64,000 nucleotides of DNA. Source: Parvularcula sp964556115. GTDB lineage: Bacteria > Pseudomonadota > Alphaproteobacteria > Caulobacterales > Parvularculaceae. The stretch is taken from contig CAZKVC010000004.1 of the NCBI GenBank assembly GCA_964556115.1, positions 62,001 through 126,000 on the forward strand, in the 5' to 3' direction. The notes under the pieces were generated by a model. That model did no database searches. It was not told where the DNA came from and saw nothing but the letters and a program-made list of their open reading frames with translations. The position numbers and the translations under genes are program-made. The first letter of the stretch is position 1, and each line of letters begins with the position of its first letter. This document shows positions 32,839 to 41,287 of this stretch, one piece after another.

Positions 32839-35179
32839 AGCGCCCGCTCCACGCCCGGCGCAAACCGATGCGCCGGCATCTTCAGCGTATCAACCGGGTC
32901 CGCAGGAAGAGGTCCTTCCTGCGAAGGAGAACGCTCGAAAGGCGGCTGAAGGTCTTCAGGATCATGGCGAGGCGGATCACCCGCCGCCCCCGGTAGGCCG
33001 CGCGCCGACCATCGTTCGCCAGTTCGAGCTGGTCGAGCTTGTCCGCGCCTATGACCCCGACCTCGATGAAGACCTCCTCAACCGGGCCTATGTCTATGCG
33101 ATGAAGGCCCATGGCGGGCAGACGCGGCAGTCGGGCGATCCCTATTTCACCCACCCGCTTTCGGTGGCCGCGATTCTCGCGGACCTGAAGCTGGACCCCG
33201 TCACCATCGCCGTCGCGCTGCTTCACGATGTCGTCGAGGATACCGACGTGACCGTGGGGCAAATTCGCGAGCACTTCGGGGCAGAGGTGGCGCGGCTCGT
33301 CGATGGCGTCACCAAGATCTCCAAAAAGGAGCTCTCGCCCGATATGGACGGTGCGGCGGAGAACTTCGGCAAGTTCATCCTCGCTACATCCAAGGATGTG
33401 CGCGTCCTCCTCGTGAAGCTGGCCGACCGGCTCCACAACATGCGCACGCTGCACCACATCCAGAAGCCCGAGAAGCGCGAGCGCATCGCCCTCGAGACGA
33501 TGGAAATCTACGCGCCCCTCGCGCGGATCATCGGCATCGAACGGTTCCGCGAGGAGCTCGAGGACCTCTCCTTCTACTACCTCAAGCCTGCCGATTACGC
33601 GGCCATCACCAAGGGGCTCGCCCAGGTTTCCGAAGGGTCGGTGTCCGAGGTCGTGGCGCTGTCCCAGACGCTGAAACGCGAGATCCAGGCAGCCGGCATC
33701 GACGCGCAGATCCTGTCGCGGGAGAAACGCGCCTTTTCCGTCTGGCGGAAGATGCAGCGCAAGCGCGTTCTCTTCGAGGAACTGGCGGATATCTATGCCT
33801 TCCGGGTGATCGTTCCGTCCGAAGAAGATTGCTACCGCGCCCTTGGCGTCATTCACCGCAACTACCGGATGATCCCCGGCGAGTTCGACGACTATATCTC
33901 GACGCCCAAGCCCAACAACTACCGCTCGATCCACACGGCGGTTCTTCTGTCCCAGGACAAGAAGGCCCAGAAGGTCGAAGTGCAGATCCGCACGCAGGAA
34001 ATGCACGAAGCATCAGAGCGCGGCATCGCTGCGCACTGGCGCTACAAGGATGCCAGTGCACGGACGGATGGCTCGGTGGAGCTGAAGAACTCAGACAAGT
34101 ACAATGATTTCGAGTGGCTGCGGCAGACCGTCGGCGCACTGGAGGCAGGCGGCGGGAACCTCGCCGAGCTCCTGCAGGCGGCTAAGCTCGATTATTACCG
34201 TGACCAGGTTTTTACCTTCACCCCGCGCGGCCGCGTCATTGGCCTGCCGCAGGGATCGACACCTATCGACTTCGCCTACGCTCTTCATACGGACATCGGC
34301 GACAGTTATTCAGGCGCCAAGGTCAACGGCATCCTCCGGCCGAACCGCTGGCCCTTGAAGAACGGCGACGTCGTCGAGATCCTCCGTTCCCAGAACGCTC
34401 CGATCCCGCAGGGTTGGGAAAGTTTCACCGTGACCGGGTCCGCGAGGCTACGCCTCCGGCGCCGGACCAAGGCGATGGCCGCTAAAGAGCAGCATGCTCT
34501 TGGCGAACGCATCGTCCGCAACGCCTTTGCCGCCCAGGACGTTCCCTTCTCCGCCGAAGCCGTGCGGGAAGCGGCGAAGAGAATGGGGTTCAGGGGGCTC
34601 AAGCCGCTTCTCGAAGCGGTCGGACGGCTCGAGGTGTCGGACATGGCGGTCCTCGACGAGGTCTATCCGAACCTTCGCAACGCGTCGCGAACCGCAGTGA
34701 AGGCGATCGAGGCCGGCCAGACGATCAGCAGGCGCAGTGTCTCCATCGAAGGCATACGCAAGGGCGCTGCCCTCGTTCTCTGCCAGACCTGCCGCCCCCT
34801 GCCGGGCGAGCGCATCATCGGAATCGCCGCCGAGGGCGGCAAGGTCTGCATTCACCGCATCGACTGCTCGATCCTCGCCGAAAAGGACGAGGAGGACTGG
34901 ATCGACCTTGCTTGGCGGAACGATCCGGATACGGCTTTCGTCGCGGAGGTCGTGGTGACGGTGACCAACTTCACTGGCGCCATCGGTCATATCGGCTCGC
35001 TTCTCGCCAAATACGAGGCGGACATTCATGACCTTCACGTCGAGAATCGGGAAATTCAGTTCTCGGACCTTCGCGTCGAGATCGCGGTGCGCGACGCGCG
35101 CCATCTCGCCAATGTCATGACGGCCCTCCGGGGGTCGAACTTTGTGGTCAATGCCGAACGATCGGAGGCAGTGAAATGA
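32798..35179 (+). CDS. rel: bifunctional (p)ppGpp synthetase/hydrolase (RelA/SpoT family)
   Basis: The enzyme of about 793 residues makes and degrades (p)ppGpp. An HD hydrolase domain (HPLSVAAILADLKLDP and LLHDVVEDTDV) is intact, so hydrolysis should be possible. The synthetase domain shows FSVWRKMQRKRVLFEELADI and YISTPKPNNYRSIHTAVL. A TGS domain (VFTFTPRGRVIGLPQGSTPI) and a C-terminal ACT domain (VTNFTGAIGHIGSLLAKYEA) regulate the balance. This is the single Rsh type usual in alphaproteobacteria. The start is uncertain: ATGs at 32798 and 32819 lack clear ribosome sites and give a proline-rich extension of 60-70 residues before the conserved QFELVELVRAYDPD block. The stop overlaps pyrE (ATGA). 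Confidence 0.92.
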   Translation: MADQIKTMAETAHEAPAPRPAQTDAPASSAYQPGPQEEVLPAKENARKAAEGLQDHGEADHPPPPVGRAPTIVRQFELVELVRAYDPDLDEDLLNRAYVYAMKAHGGQTRQSGDPYFTHPLSVAAILADLKLDPVTIAVALLHDVVEDTDVTVGQIREHFGAEVARLVDGVTKISKKELSPDMDGAAENFGKFILATSKDVRVLLVKLADRLHNMRTLHHIQKPEKRERIALETMEIYAPLARIIGIERFREELEDLSFYYLKPADYAAITKGLAQVSEGSVSEVVALSQTLKREIQAAGIDAQILSREKRAFSVWRKMQRKRVLFEELADIYAFRVIVPSEEDCYRALGVIHRNYRMIPGEFDDYISTPKPNNYRSIHTAVLLSQDKKAQKVEVQIRTQEMHEASERGIAAHWRYKDASARTDGSVELKNSDKYNDFEWLRQTVGALEAGGGNLAELLQAAKLDYYRDQVFTFTPRGRVIGLPQGSTPIDFAYALHTDIGDSYSGAKVNGILRPNRWPLKNGDVVEILRSQNAPIPQGWESFTVTGSARLRLRRRTKAMAAKEQHALGERIVRNAFAAQDVPFSAEAVREAAKRMGFRGLKPLLEAVGRLEVSDMAVLDEVYPNLRNASRTAVKAIEAGQTISRRSVSIEGIRKGAALVLCQTCRPLPGERIIGIAAEGGKVCIHRIDCSILAEKDEEDWIDLAWRNDPDTAFVAEVVVTVTNFTGAIGHIGSLLAKYEADIHDLHVENREIQFSDLRVEIAVRDARHLANVMTALRGSNFVVNAERSEAVK

Positions 35180-35757
35180 ACAAGGACGAAGTTCTTCAGA
35201 TCTTCGAGGAGTGCGGCGCCCTTCTGAAAGGGCATTTCGTTCTGTCATCCGGCCGCCATGCGGACACCTACCTCAACAAGGCGCTGGTCAGCCGCTTCCC
35301 CGAACCGACCGAGAGGCTCGGGCGTGCCCTGGCCGATATGATCGGCGAGCTGAAGGAACAGCCCACGGCAGTCGTCGCGCCCGCCATGGGCGCCATTCTC
35401 TTCGGCTATGAGACGTCGCGGGCCCTCGACCTTCCCTTCATGTATACCGAGCGGGAGAACGGCGAGTTTACCTTCCGCCGCGGCTTCGGTCTTGAGGCGG
35501 GACAGAAGGTCGTCGTCGTCGAGGACATCGTCTCTACAGGGCTCTCGGCTCGCGAGTGCGTAGAGGCCGTGCGTAAGGCAGGTGGCGAGCCGGTTGCGGT
35601 GGCGTGTCTCATCGACCGCTCGGGCGGCAAGGCCGATCTCGGCGTTCCCATGCTGCCGCTGGCGGAGCTCGACATAGCGACCTACGATCCGAACGATCTG
35701 CCGCCGCATCTTCAGGATATCCCCGCCGTCAAGCCGGGCAGCCGGGGCCTCTCATGA
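35176..35757 (+). CDS. pyrE: orotate phosphoribosyltransferase
   Basis: The 193-residue enzyme joins orotate and PRPP to give orotidine 5'-phosphate in pyrimidine synthesis. The N-terminal HFVLSSGRHADTYLNKA and the PRPP-binding motif VVVVEDIVSTG (residues 112-122) are clear, with the flexible-loop region around TERENGEFTFRRG. Length fits the short bacterial form. The ATG at 35176 overlaps the rel stop, and its own stop overlaps pdxJ, so it is part of a tightly coupled run. Confidence 0.95.
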   Translation: MNKDEVLQIFEECGALLKGHFVLSSGRHADTYLNKALVSRFPEPTERLGRALADMIGELKEQPTAVVAPAMGAILFGYETSRALDLPFMYTERENGEFTFRRGFGLEAGQKVVVVEDIVSTGLSARECVEAVRKAGGEPVAVACLIDRSGGKADLGVPMLPLAELDIATYDPNDLPPHLQDIPAVKPGSRGLS

Positions 35758-36593
35758 GCGAGGATCGCGGCGGCAACCCCTGGGCGAAGACAGGCCTTCC
35801 GCGGGCGGAGAGCCTGAAGAAGGGCAATCCGGCAGCCGACGCGCCGCCGTGCAGGCTGGGGGTCAATATCGACCACGTCGCGACCATCAGGAACGCCCGG
35901 GGCGGTGCGCATCCTGATCCTGTACGCGCGGCCAAGCTCGCCGAAGCGTCGGGTGCGGACGGTATCACGGCGCATCTTCGCGAAGACCGCCGCCATATCC
36001 GTGATGACGACATGCAGCGGTTGCGCGAGGAAGTCGGCCTGCCCCTCAATTTTGAAATGGCAGCGACGCCCGAAATGGTCGAGATCGCCCTCAGAACGGC
36101 GCCCCATGCCTGCTGCCTCGTGCCGGAGCGGCGGATGGAGCGCACCACCGAAGGCGGCCTTGATCTGGTCAGTCAGGAGAGCTTTCTCGCACCTGCCATC
36201 GACCGGCTGCGCGAGGCGGGGGTCAGGGTCAGCCTCTTCATCGACCCGGAGGAAGACCAGATCCAGATGGCGCACAAACTCGGCGCGCCCGTCATCGAGC
36301 TTCATACCGGCACCTATGCCGAGGCCGCTCTGGCCACCAACAAGAAAGCGCTGAGCGTAAGCTTCGATGCCCTCCGGCGCGGTGCGACCCAGGCGGGAGA
36401 TCTTGGTCTCGAGGTCCATGCCGGGCATGGCCTCACTTTCTGGAACGTTCAGAACATCGCTGCGCTGCCGGAAGTGCGCGAGCTCAATATCGGCCATTTC
36501 CTCGTGGGCGAGGCAGTCTTCATGGGCCTCGACGGCGCAATCCGCGAGATGCGCAAGCTCATCAAGGATGCGCGGACGGGGATGCTGCTGTGA
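35754..36593 (+). CDS. pdxJ: pyridoxine 5'-phosphate synthase
   Basis: The 279-residue TIM-barrel enzyme condenses 3-amino-2-oxopropyl phosphate with deoxyxylulose 5-phosphate to form pyridoxine 5'-phosphate. The family start RLGVNIDHVATIRNARGG appears at residues 34-51, then DGITAHLREDRRHIRDDD, LNFEMAATPEM and the C-terminal EVHAGHGLTFWNVQNIAAL and ELNIGHFLVGEAVF. About 33 residues precede the usual PdxJ N-terminus; the ATG at 35754 is used because it overlaps the pyrE stop (ATGA), and no closer start is seen. The pdxJ-acpS order is widely conserved. Confidence 0.95.
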   Translation: MSEDRGGNPWAKTGLPRAESLKKGNPAADAPPCRLGVNIDHVATIRNARGGAHPDPVRAAKLAEASGADGITAHLREDRRHIRDDDMQRLREEVGLPLNFEMAATPEMVEIALRTAPHACCLVPERRMERTTEGGLDLVSQESFLAPAIDRLREAGVRVSLFIDPEEDQIQMAHKLGAPVIELHTGTYAEAALATNKKALSVSFDALRRGATQAGDLGLEVHAGHGLTFWNVQNIAALPEVRELNIGHFLVGEAVFMGLDGAIREMRKLIKDARTGMLL

Positions 36594-37009
36594 TCCTTGG
36601 CATCGGCTCCGACCTCATCGACATCCGCCGGGTCGAGAAGACCCTCGAGCGTCACGGCGAGCGTTTCACCCAGCGCTGCTTCACCGAGATCGAGCGCGCG
36701 AAATCGGACCGGCGCCGCATGCGGGCGGCGTCCTATGCCAAGCGCTTCGCGGCCAAGGAGGCTTGCGCAAAGGCCCTTGGCACCGGCCTCAGCCAGAGCG
36801 TCTACTGGCGTGACATGGGGGTCGTGAACCTTCCCACCGGCCAGCCGACCATGGCGCTGACCAACGGAGCGAAGGCACGGCTTGAGAAAATCACCCCGCC
36901 CGGGCGTTCAGCGGAGATACACCTTACCATAACGGACGACTTCCCGCTGGCGCAGGCTTTTGTCATCATCTACGCCTCGAGGACGGATGAAGAGGAAGAG
37001 GGCCGATGA
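36590..37009 (+). CDS. acpS: holo-[acyl-carrier-protein] synthase
   Basis: The 139-residue enzyme transfers 4'-phosphopantetheine from CoA to ACP. MILGIGSDLIDIRRVE at the N-terminus contains the Mg2+ ligand D8, and RFAAKEACAKALGTG contains the second ligand E57. Length is usual. The GTG start at 36590 overlaps the pdxJ stop (GTGA). The last residues are a short acidic tail ending at lepB, whose ATG overlaps the acpS stop. Confidence 0.95.
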   Translation: MILGIGSDLIDIRRVEKTLERHGERFTQRCFTEIERAKSDRRRMRAASYAKRFAAKEACAKALGTGLSQSVYWRDMGVVNLPTGQPTMALTNGAKARLEKITPPGRSAEIHLTITDDFPLAQAFVIIYASRTDEEEEGR

Positions 37010-37776
37010 TGACTGGAGACAACCGCTCGATGCGCGCGGTCCTCGGCGAGCTGTGGGATGTATCGAAGACTGTGGTCATCGCCGTCGCAGTGACGCTGAC
37101 GGTGCGTTTCTTCTTCGTTCAGCCTTTCAACATTCCCTCTGGCTCGATGGAGCCGACGCTTCTGACCGGCGACTTCATTCTCGTCGACAAGATCGACTAT
37201 GGTTATTCCAAAGCGTCGCTCATCTTCCCGCTCACCCGGCTGCCGGTGGAGGGGAGGGTCTTCTCCGATGGACCCGAGCGCGGCGAAGTGGCCGTCTTCA
37301 AGAACAAGAATCACCGCAATCGCGACTACGTCAAACGTATCATCGGCCTGCCCGGCGACCGGATTCAGGTGATCGGCGGTGTGCTGCACGTGAACGGTCA
37401 GCCGATTGTCCGCGAGACCCTGCCTGATGCTCCCAACACGTGCGAGGATAACAATCCACGCGCCAAGGTCTATCGCGAGACCCTGCCTGCCGGCGGGCCC
37501 AGCTACATCGTGCAGGAATGCGACGGCGACAGGGGCGCGGCTGACAATACCGCCCCCGTCACCGTGCCCGAAGGGCACTATTTCGGCATGGGCGACAACC
37601 GCGACCGGTCGCTGGACAGCCGTTCGAACCTCGTGAAGTTCATCCCCCACGACCAGCTCGTCGGCCGGGCCACGCGGGTCGCTTTCTCTGTCGATGGCGA
37701 CAGCGCCCGGTTCTGGGAAGTCTGGCGGTGGCCGATGGCCATTCGCTATGGCCGGGTCGGCGACAAGGTGAACTGA
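37006..37776 (+). CDS. lepB: signal peptidase I
   Basis: The 256-residue inner-membrane serine protease removes Sec and Tat signal peptides. One N-terminal transmembrane segment (about residues 20-38) precedes the catalytic serine S47 in FNIPSGSMEPTLL and the general-base lysine K110 in RDYVKRIIGLPGD; the C-terminal box GHYFGMGDNRDRSLDSR is also present. Only one membrane segment is seen, as in other alphaproteobacteria. The ATG at 37006 overlaps the acpS stop; a second ATG follows at 37009. It leads directly into rnc, the common lepB-rnc-era order. Confidence 0.95.
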   Translation: MMTGDNRSMRAVLGELWDVSKTVVIAVAVTLTVRFFFVQPFNIPSGSMEPTLLTGDFILVDKIDYGYSKASLIFPLTRLPVEGRVFSDGPERGEVAVFKNKNHRNRDYVKRIIGLPGDRIQVIGGVLHVNGQPIVRETLPDAPNTCEDNNPRAKVYRETLPAGGPSYIVQECDGDRGAADNTAPVTVPEGHYFGMGDNRDRSLDSRSNLVKFIPHDQLVGRATRVAFSVDGDSARFWEVWRWPMAIRYGRVGDKVN

Positions 37777-38471
37777 TGGGCAAGGGAGCGGTCGATCCCG
37801 CGCAGGTCGAAGAGGCGGTTGGTCACCGCTTCTCGGATCGGGCTCTCCTGCAAAGGGCGCTGACCCATTCGAGCGTGTCGAACGACACAGGCCATGACCT
37901 TGAGCGCCTCGAGTTCCTCGGCGACCGTGTGCTGGGCCTTCTGACGGCAGAAGCGCTGTGGAAGCGTTATCCGGACCTTGCGGAAGGGGAGCTGGCGCCT
38001 CGGCTCAACCAACTCGTGCGCAAGGAGACTTGCGCCGACGCAGCACGGCATTTCAATCTCGGCGCGGCCCTGACGTTGTCGTCCGGCGAAGAGAACAATG
38101 GCGGACGCGACCGCACGGCGATCCTCGGCGATGCCATGGAAGCGCTTCTCGGCGCCCTCTACATCGATGGTGGGCTGAACGCAGCCCACAAGGCGTGGGA
38201 CGCTTTTTGGGGCGAGCGTTTCGACGCCATTGCCGCGGAGCACCGCGACCCCAAGACCGCGCTTCAGGAATGGGCGCAGGCCCATGGCCACGGCACCCCG
38301 ACCTACAAGGACATCGACCGGGACGGCCCCGACCACGCGCCGTGCTTCACGGTCGAGGTCCAGCTGAAGAACCTCGCCGCGGAAAGGGCGCAAGGGACAT
38401 CCAAACGCGAGGCGCAGGCCAGCGCAGCGCTTCTTCTTCTCAAACGCGAAGGGATCTGGCCCGATGACTGA
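37776..38471 (+). CDS. rnc: ribonuclease III
   Basis: The 231-residue enzyme cuts double-stranded RNA in rRNA processing and mRNA turnover. The signature ERLEFLGDR lies at residues 43-51, and the second metal site is D120-x2-E123 (ILGDAMEALLGALYIDGG). A C-terminal dsRNA-binding domain follows from about residue 155 (PKTALQEWAQAHG, then TSKREAQASAALLLL). The start at 37776 shares one base with the lepB stop (TGATG). The 3' end overlaps era by eight bases. Confidence 0.96.
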   Translation: MGKGAVDPAQVEEAVGHRFSDRALLQRALTHSSVSNDTGHDLERLEFLGDRVLGLLTAEALWKRYPDLAEGELAPRLNQLVRKETCADAARHFNLGAALTLSSGEENNGGRDRTAILGDAMEALLGALYIDGGLNAAHKAWDAFWGERFDAIAAEHRDPKTALQEWAQAHGHGTPTYKDIDRDGPDHAPCFTVEVQLKNLAAERAQGTSKREAQASAALLLLKREGIWPDD

Positions 38472-39405
38472 GGACGCGCTCACCCGCGCCGGTGTCGTTG
38501 CCGTCTTGGGGGCCCCCAATGCAGGCAAGTCGACACTCGTCAACCACATGGTCGGTGCCAAGGTCTCGATCGTCACTCACAAGGTGCAGACCACAAGGGC
38601 GCGCATTCGCGGCGTGGCCGTCCAGGACGAAACGCAGATCGTCTATGTCGATACCCCCGGTATCTTCCGTGCCAAGAAAGGTTTCGACGAGGCCATGGTC
38701 TCGGCCGCGTGGGATGCGATCGAGGGGGCAGATGTGGTTCTCCTTCTTGTCGACGCACCGAGCTATCTTGCGACCATGAGCGATAATGCGAGCCCCGCCG
38801 CAATCAAGTCAGCAGAGGATACGGACCGCATCATCGAAGGCCTGAAAAGAGCCGGTGCGCGGGCCGTCCTTGTCCTGAACAAGATCGACCGCATGTCGCG
38901 TCCGCCGCTTCTTCATCTTGCGCAGAGCCTCAACGAAACCGGTATCTTCGACGACACCTTCATGATCTCGGCCAAGAAGGGCCGCGGGACCGACGATCTT
39001 CGCGACCATCTCATCGCGAAAATGCCCGAAGGCCAGTTCCTCTATCCCGAAGATCAGCTCTCGGACATCAATGACCGCATGATGGCCGCCGAGGTAACGC
39101 GCGAGAAGCTTTTCATCCGTCTGCACGAAGAGCTTCCCTACTCGCTGACCGTCGAGACCGACCAATGGGAGCGGACGAAGAAGAACGAGCTTCGCCTCGA
39201 ACAGACGATCTATGTGGACCGCGACAGCCAGAAGAAGCTGGTGCTCGGCCACAAGGGCCGGACCATCGCTGCGGTAGGAACTGCCGCCCGGGAAGAGCTG
39301 CAGGAAATCTTCGGCGAGACCGTCCACCTGTTTCTCTACGTCAAGGTCCGCGAAGGCTGGGCCGACGACAAGGAACGCCTGCGTAATATGGGCCTTGACG
39401 TCTAG
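38464..39405 (+). CDS. era: GTPase Era
   Basis: The 313-residue GTPase assists 16S rRNA maturation and 30S assembly. G1 GAPNAGKST (residues 16-24), G3 DTPG in VYVDTPGIFRAKKG and G4 NKID in VLNKIDRMS are visible. A C-terminal KH RNA-binding domain follows (REKLFIRLHEELPYSLTVET and KLVLGHKGRTIAAVG). Length is typical. Its ATG lies inside the end of rnc, suggesting translational coupling; recO starts three bases after its stop. Confidence 0.96.
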   Translation: MTEDALTRAGVVAVLGAPNAGKSTLVNHMVGAKVSIVTHKVQTTRARIRGVAVQDETQIVYVDTPGIFRAKKGFDEAMVSAAWDAIEGADVVLLLVDAPSYLATMSDNASPAAIKSAEDTDRIIEGLKRAGARAVLVLNKIDRMSRPPLLHLAQSLNETGIFDDTFMISAKKGRGTDDLRDHLIAKMPEGQFLYPEDQLSDINDRMMAAEVTREKLFIRLHEELPYSLTVETDQWERTKKNELRLEQTIYVDRDSQKKLVLGHKGRTIAAVGTAAREELQEIFGETVHLFLYVKVREGWADDKERLRNMGLDV

Positions 39406-39408
39406 CCG

Positions 39409-40137
39409 ATGAGCTGGCGCGACGAAGCCCTGGTCCTCGCCAACCAGCCGCAGGGCGAAAACCACAGCCTGCTGACGGTCTTCGCCGAAAGGGAAGGGCG
39501 CCGTTCCGCTCTGGTTTATGGCGGGCAGGGCCGCGGCAAGCTTCCAGCCCTTCAGTGCGGGAACGGTCTCGATATCTCCTGGACGGGTAAGTCCGAGACA
39601 AGCCTCGGACGCTTCGACCTCGAGCTCACCGAACCCCGGGCGGCGGCCGTTTTTTCCGATCCCAAGGCCCTCGCCGCGCTTTCGGCGACGGCCGAGCTGT
39701 TGCTGCATGTCCTTCCCGAAGGGGAGGGGCTATCCGGCCTCTACCGCGCCACGGTCGTTCTTTTCGACAGCATGAGCGACAAGGACATCTGGCCGGTGGT
39801 GCTGGCGAAGTGGGAACTGGGCCTTCTCACGAGCCTCGGTCACGGCCTGACCCTCGATCGCTGCGTCGCCACCGATACCCTCCTCGAAGACGGCGCGGAA
39901 CTCTGCTTCGTTTCGCCCAAGAGCGGCGGCGCTGTGAGCTTTGCGGCAGGGATGCCCTATCGCGACAAGCTTCTGCCCCTGCCGCCTTTCATCACGGGCC
40001 TCGGGGAGCCGACCCGGCAGGATGTGGCGGCAGCCCTCAGAATGAGCGGGTATTTCCTGGAGGCCCGCCTTCTCGAGCCGATCGGTCGGACCCTGCCCGA
40101 AGGGCGCAGACGGCTTCCCGCGCGGTTTCAGGGTTGA
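39409..40137 (+). CDS. recO: DNA repair protein RecO
   Basis: The 242-residue protein works with RecR to load RecA onto SSB-coated single-stranded DNA. The N-terminal OB-fold start WRDEALVLANQPQGENHSLL, GGQGRGKLPALQCGNGLDIS and a helical C-terminal domain containing KWELGLLTSLGHGLTLDRC are typical of alphaproteobacterial RecO. The usual zinc-binding cysteines of the C-terminal domain are not obvious here. The era-recO order and three-base gap support the assignment. Confidence 0.9.
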   Translation: MSWRDEALVLANQPQGENHSLLTVFAEREGRRSALVYGGQGRGKLPALQCGNGLDISWTGKSETSLGRFDLELTEPRAAAVFSDPKALAALSATAELLLHVLPEGEGLSGLYRATVVLFDSMSDKDIWPVVLAKWELGLLTSLGHGLTLDRCVATDTLLEDGAELCFVSPKSGGAVSFAAGMPYRDKLLPLPPFITGLGEPTRQDVAAALRMSGYFLEARLLEPIGRTLPEGRRRLPARFQG

Positions 40138-40178
40138 GACTGTTAAAGCCGGGCCCGCTTCGCTAGACCCAACCTCCC

Positions 40179-41207
40179 ATGATCAGGATCGGCCCTCATT
40201 CCATCGGCAGCCGCGTGCTGCTGGCGCCCATGTCGGGCATCAGCGACCTGCCTTACCGGCGCGTCGCGCAGGAATGGGGTTGCCGCTATGTCGTCTCCGA
40301 AATGGTCGCCTCGGCCGAGCTGGCGCAAGGCCGGCCCGATGTCGTCCTTCGCGCTGCTCTCGATCAGACGGCCCCGCCCCGGGTGATGCAGATCGCCGGA
40401 CGCGAAGCGGAATGGATGGCCGAGGGGGCAAGGATCGCGGAGGCGATGGGCGCCGATATCGTCGATATCAATATGGGTTGCCCGGCACGGAAGGTGACGG
40501 GCCTTCTATCCGGATCGGCTTTGATGCGGGATCTCGACCATGCCGAAAGCCTGATCCGGGCTACGGTGCGTGCCGTGAGCGTTCCGGTCACCCTCAAGAT
40601 GCGGCTTGGATGGGACTGGAACAGCCTCAACGCACCCGAGCTTGCCCTGCGGGCCGAAGCCGCCGGGGTGCAGATGCTCACCGTCCATGGCCGGACGCGC
40701 TGCGACTTCTACAAAGGCCAGGCCGACTGGTCGGCGGTGGCGCGGGTCAGGAACGCGACCTCCCTTCCGTTGATCGTCAATGGCGACATCAGATCGGCCG
40801 GGGATGCCCGGCGCGCCATGGCGCTGTCGGGGGCCGATGGGGTCATGGTCGGCCGCGCGGCGACGGGTCGCCCATGGCTGCCCGCCGCGATGGATCGTGC
40901 TCTCGACGAGGGCGGGGAGGTCACGCCGCCCCCTTTCGAAGACCGCGCCGCTTCCGCCCTTCGCCACTACCGGGCGATGATCGAGCATTACCGCGACGGC
41001 CACGGGACATCGCCCGAAGCCGGCATCGTCCTCGGCGTTCGCATGGCGCGAAAGCACCTCGCCGCATGGATCGACGCCATGCCGGAAATTCCCCGCAATA
41101 TTGCTTGCGATGCTAAGAAAGTCCTTTGCACCTCTGCCGATCCCGGCGAGGTGGAAGATGGTTTGCGACAAGTTTTTGACCGAAACGCGCTCAGTGTTGC
41201 GGCTTGA
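40179..41207 (+). CDS. dusB: tRNA-dihydrouridine synthase DusB
   Basis: The 342-residue FMN enzyme reduces uridines in the tRNA D-loop. LLAPMSGISDLPYRRVAQEW at the N-terminus, the catalytic cysteine C101 in DINMGCPARKVTG, LTVHGRTRCDFYKGQADW and LIVNGDIRSAGDARRAM identify it. In many alphaproteobacteria this gene (nifR3) heads the ntrB-ntrC operon; here ntrY and ntrX follow directly and ntrBC are absent from the window. The ATG at 40179 has no strong ribosome site but gives the expected family N-terminus. Confidence 0.94.
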   Translation: MIRIGPHSIGSRVLLAPMSGISDLPYRRVAQEWGCRYVVSEMVASAELAQGRPDVVLRAALDQTAPPRVMQIAGREAEWMAEGARIAEAMGADIVDINMGCPARKVTGLLSGSALMRDLDHAESLIRATVRAVSVPVTLKMRLGWDWNSLNAPELALRAEAAGVQMLTVHGRTRCDFYKGQADWSAVARVRNATSLPLIVNGDIRSAGDARRAMALSGADGVMVGRAATGRPWLPAAMDRALDEGGEVTPPPFEDRAASALRHYRAMIEHYRDGHGTSPEAGIVLGVRMARKHLAAWIDAMPEIPRNIACDAKKVLCTSADPGEVEDGLRQVFDRNALSVAA

Positions 41208-41226
41208 TGAAAATTTCGTCTACAAA
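41197..41226 (+). promoter_or_regulatory. candidate promoter before ntrY
   Basis: TTGCGG (41197-41202) and TACAAA (41221-41226) lie 18 bases apart at the end of dusB and in the 80-bp gap before ntrY, which is locally AT-rich. It would allow ntrYX transcription independent of dusB. Confidence 0.35.
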
Positions 41227-41287
41227 AAAGGTTCCTCTTGCTTAATCCTCACAAATCTGCGAGGTCGTTGTTACAGGGAAACGGCGG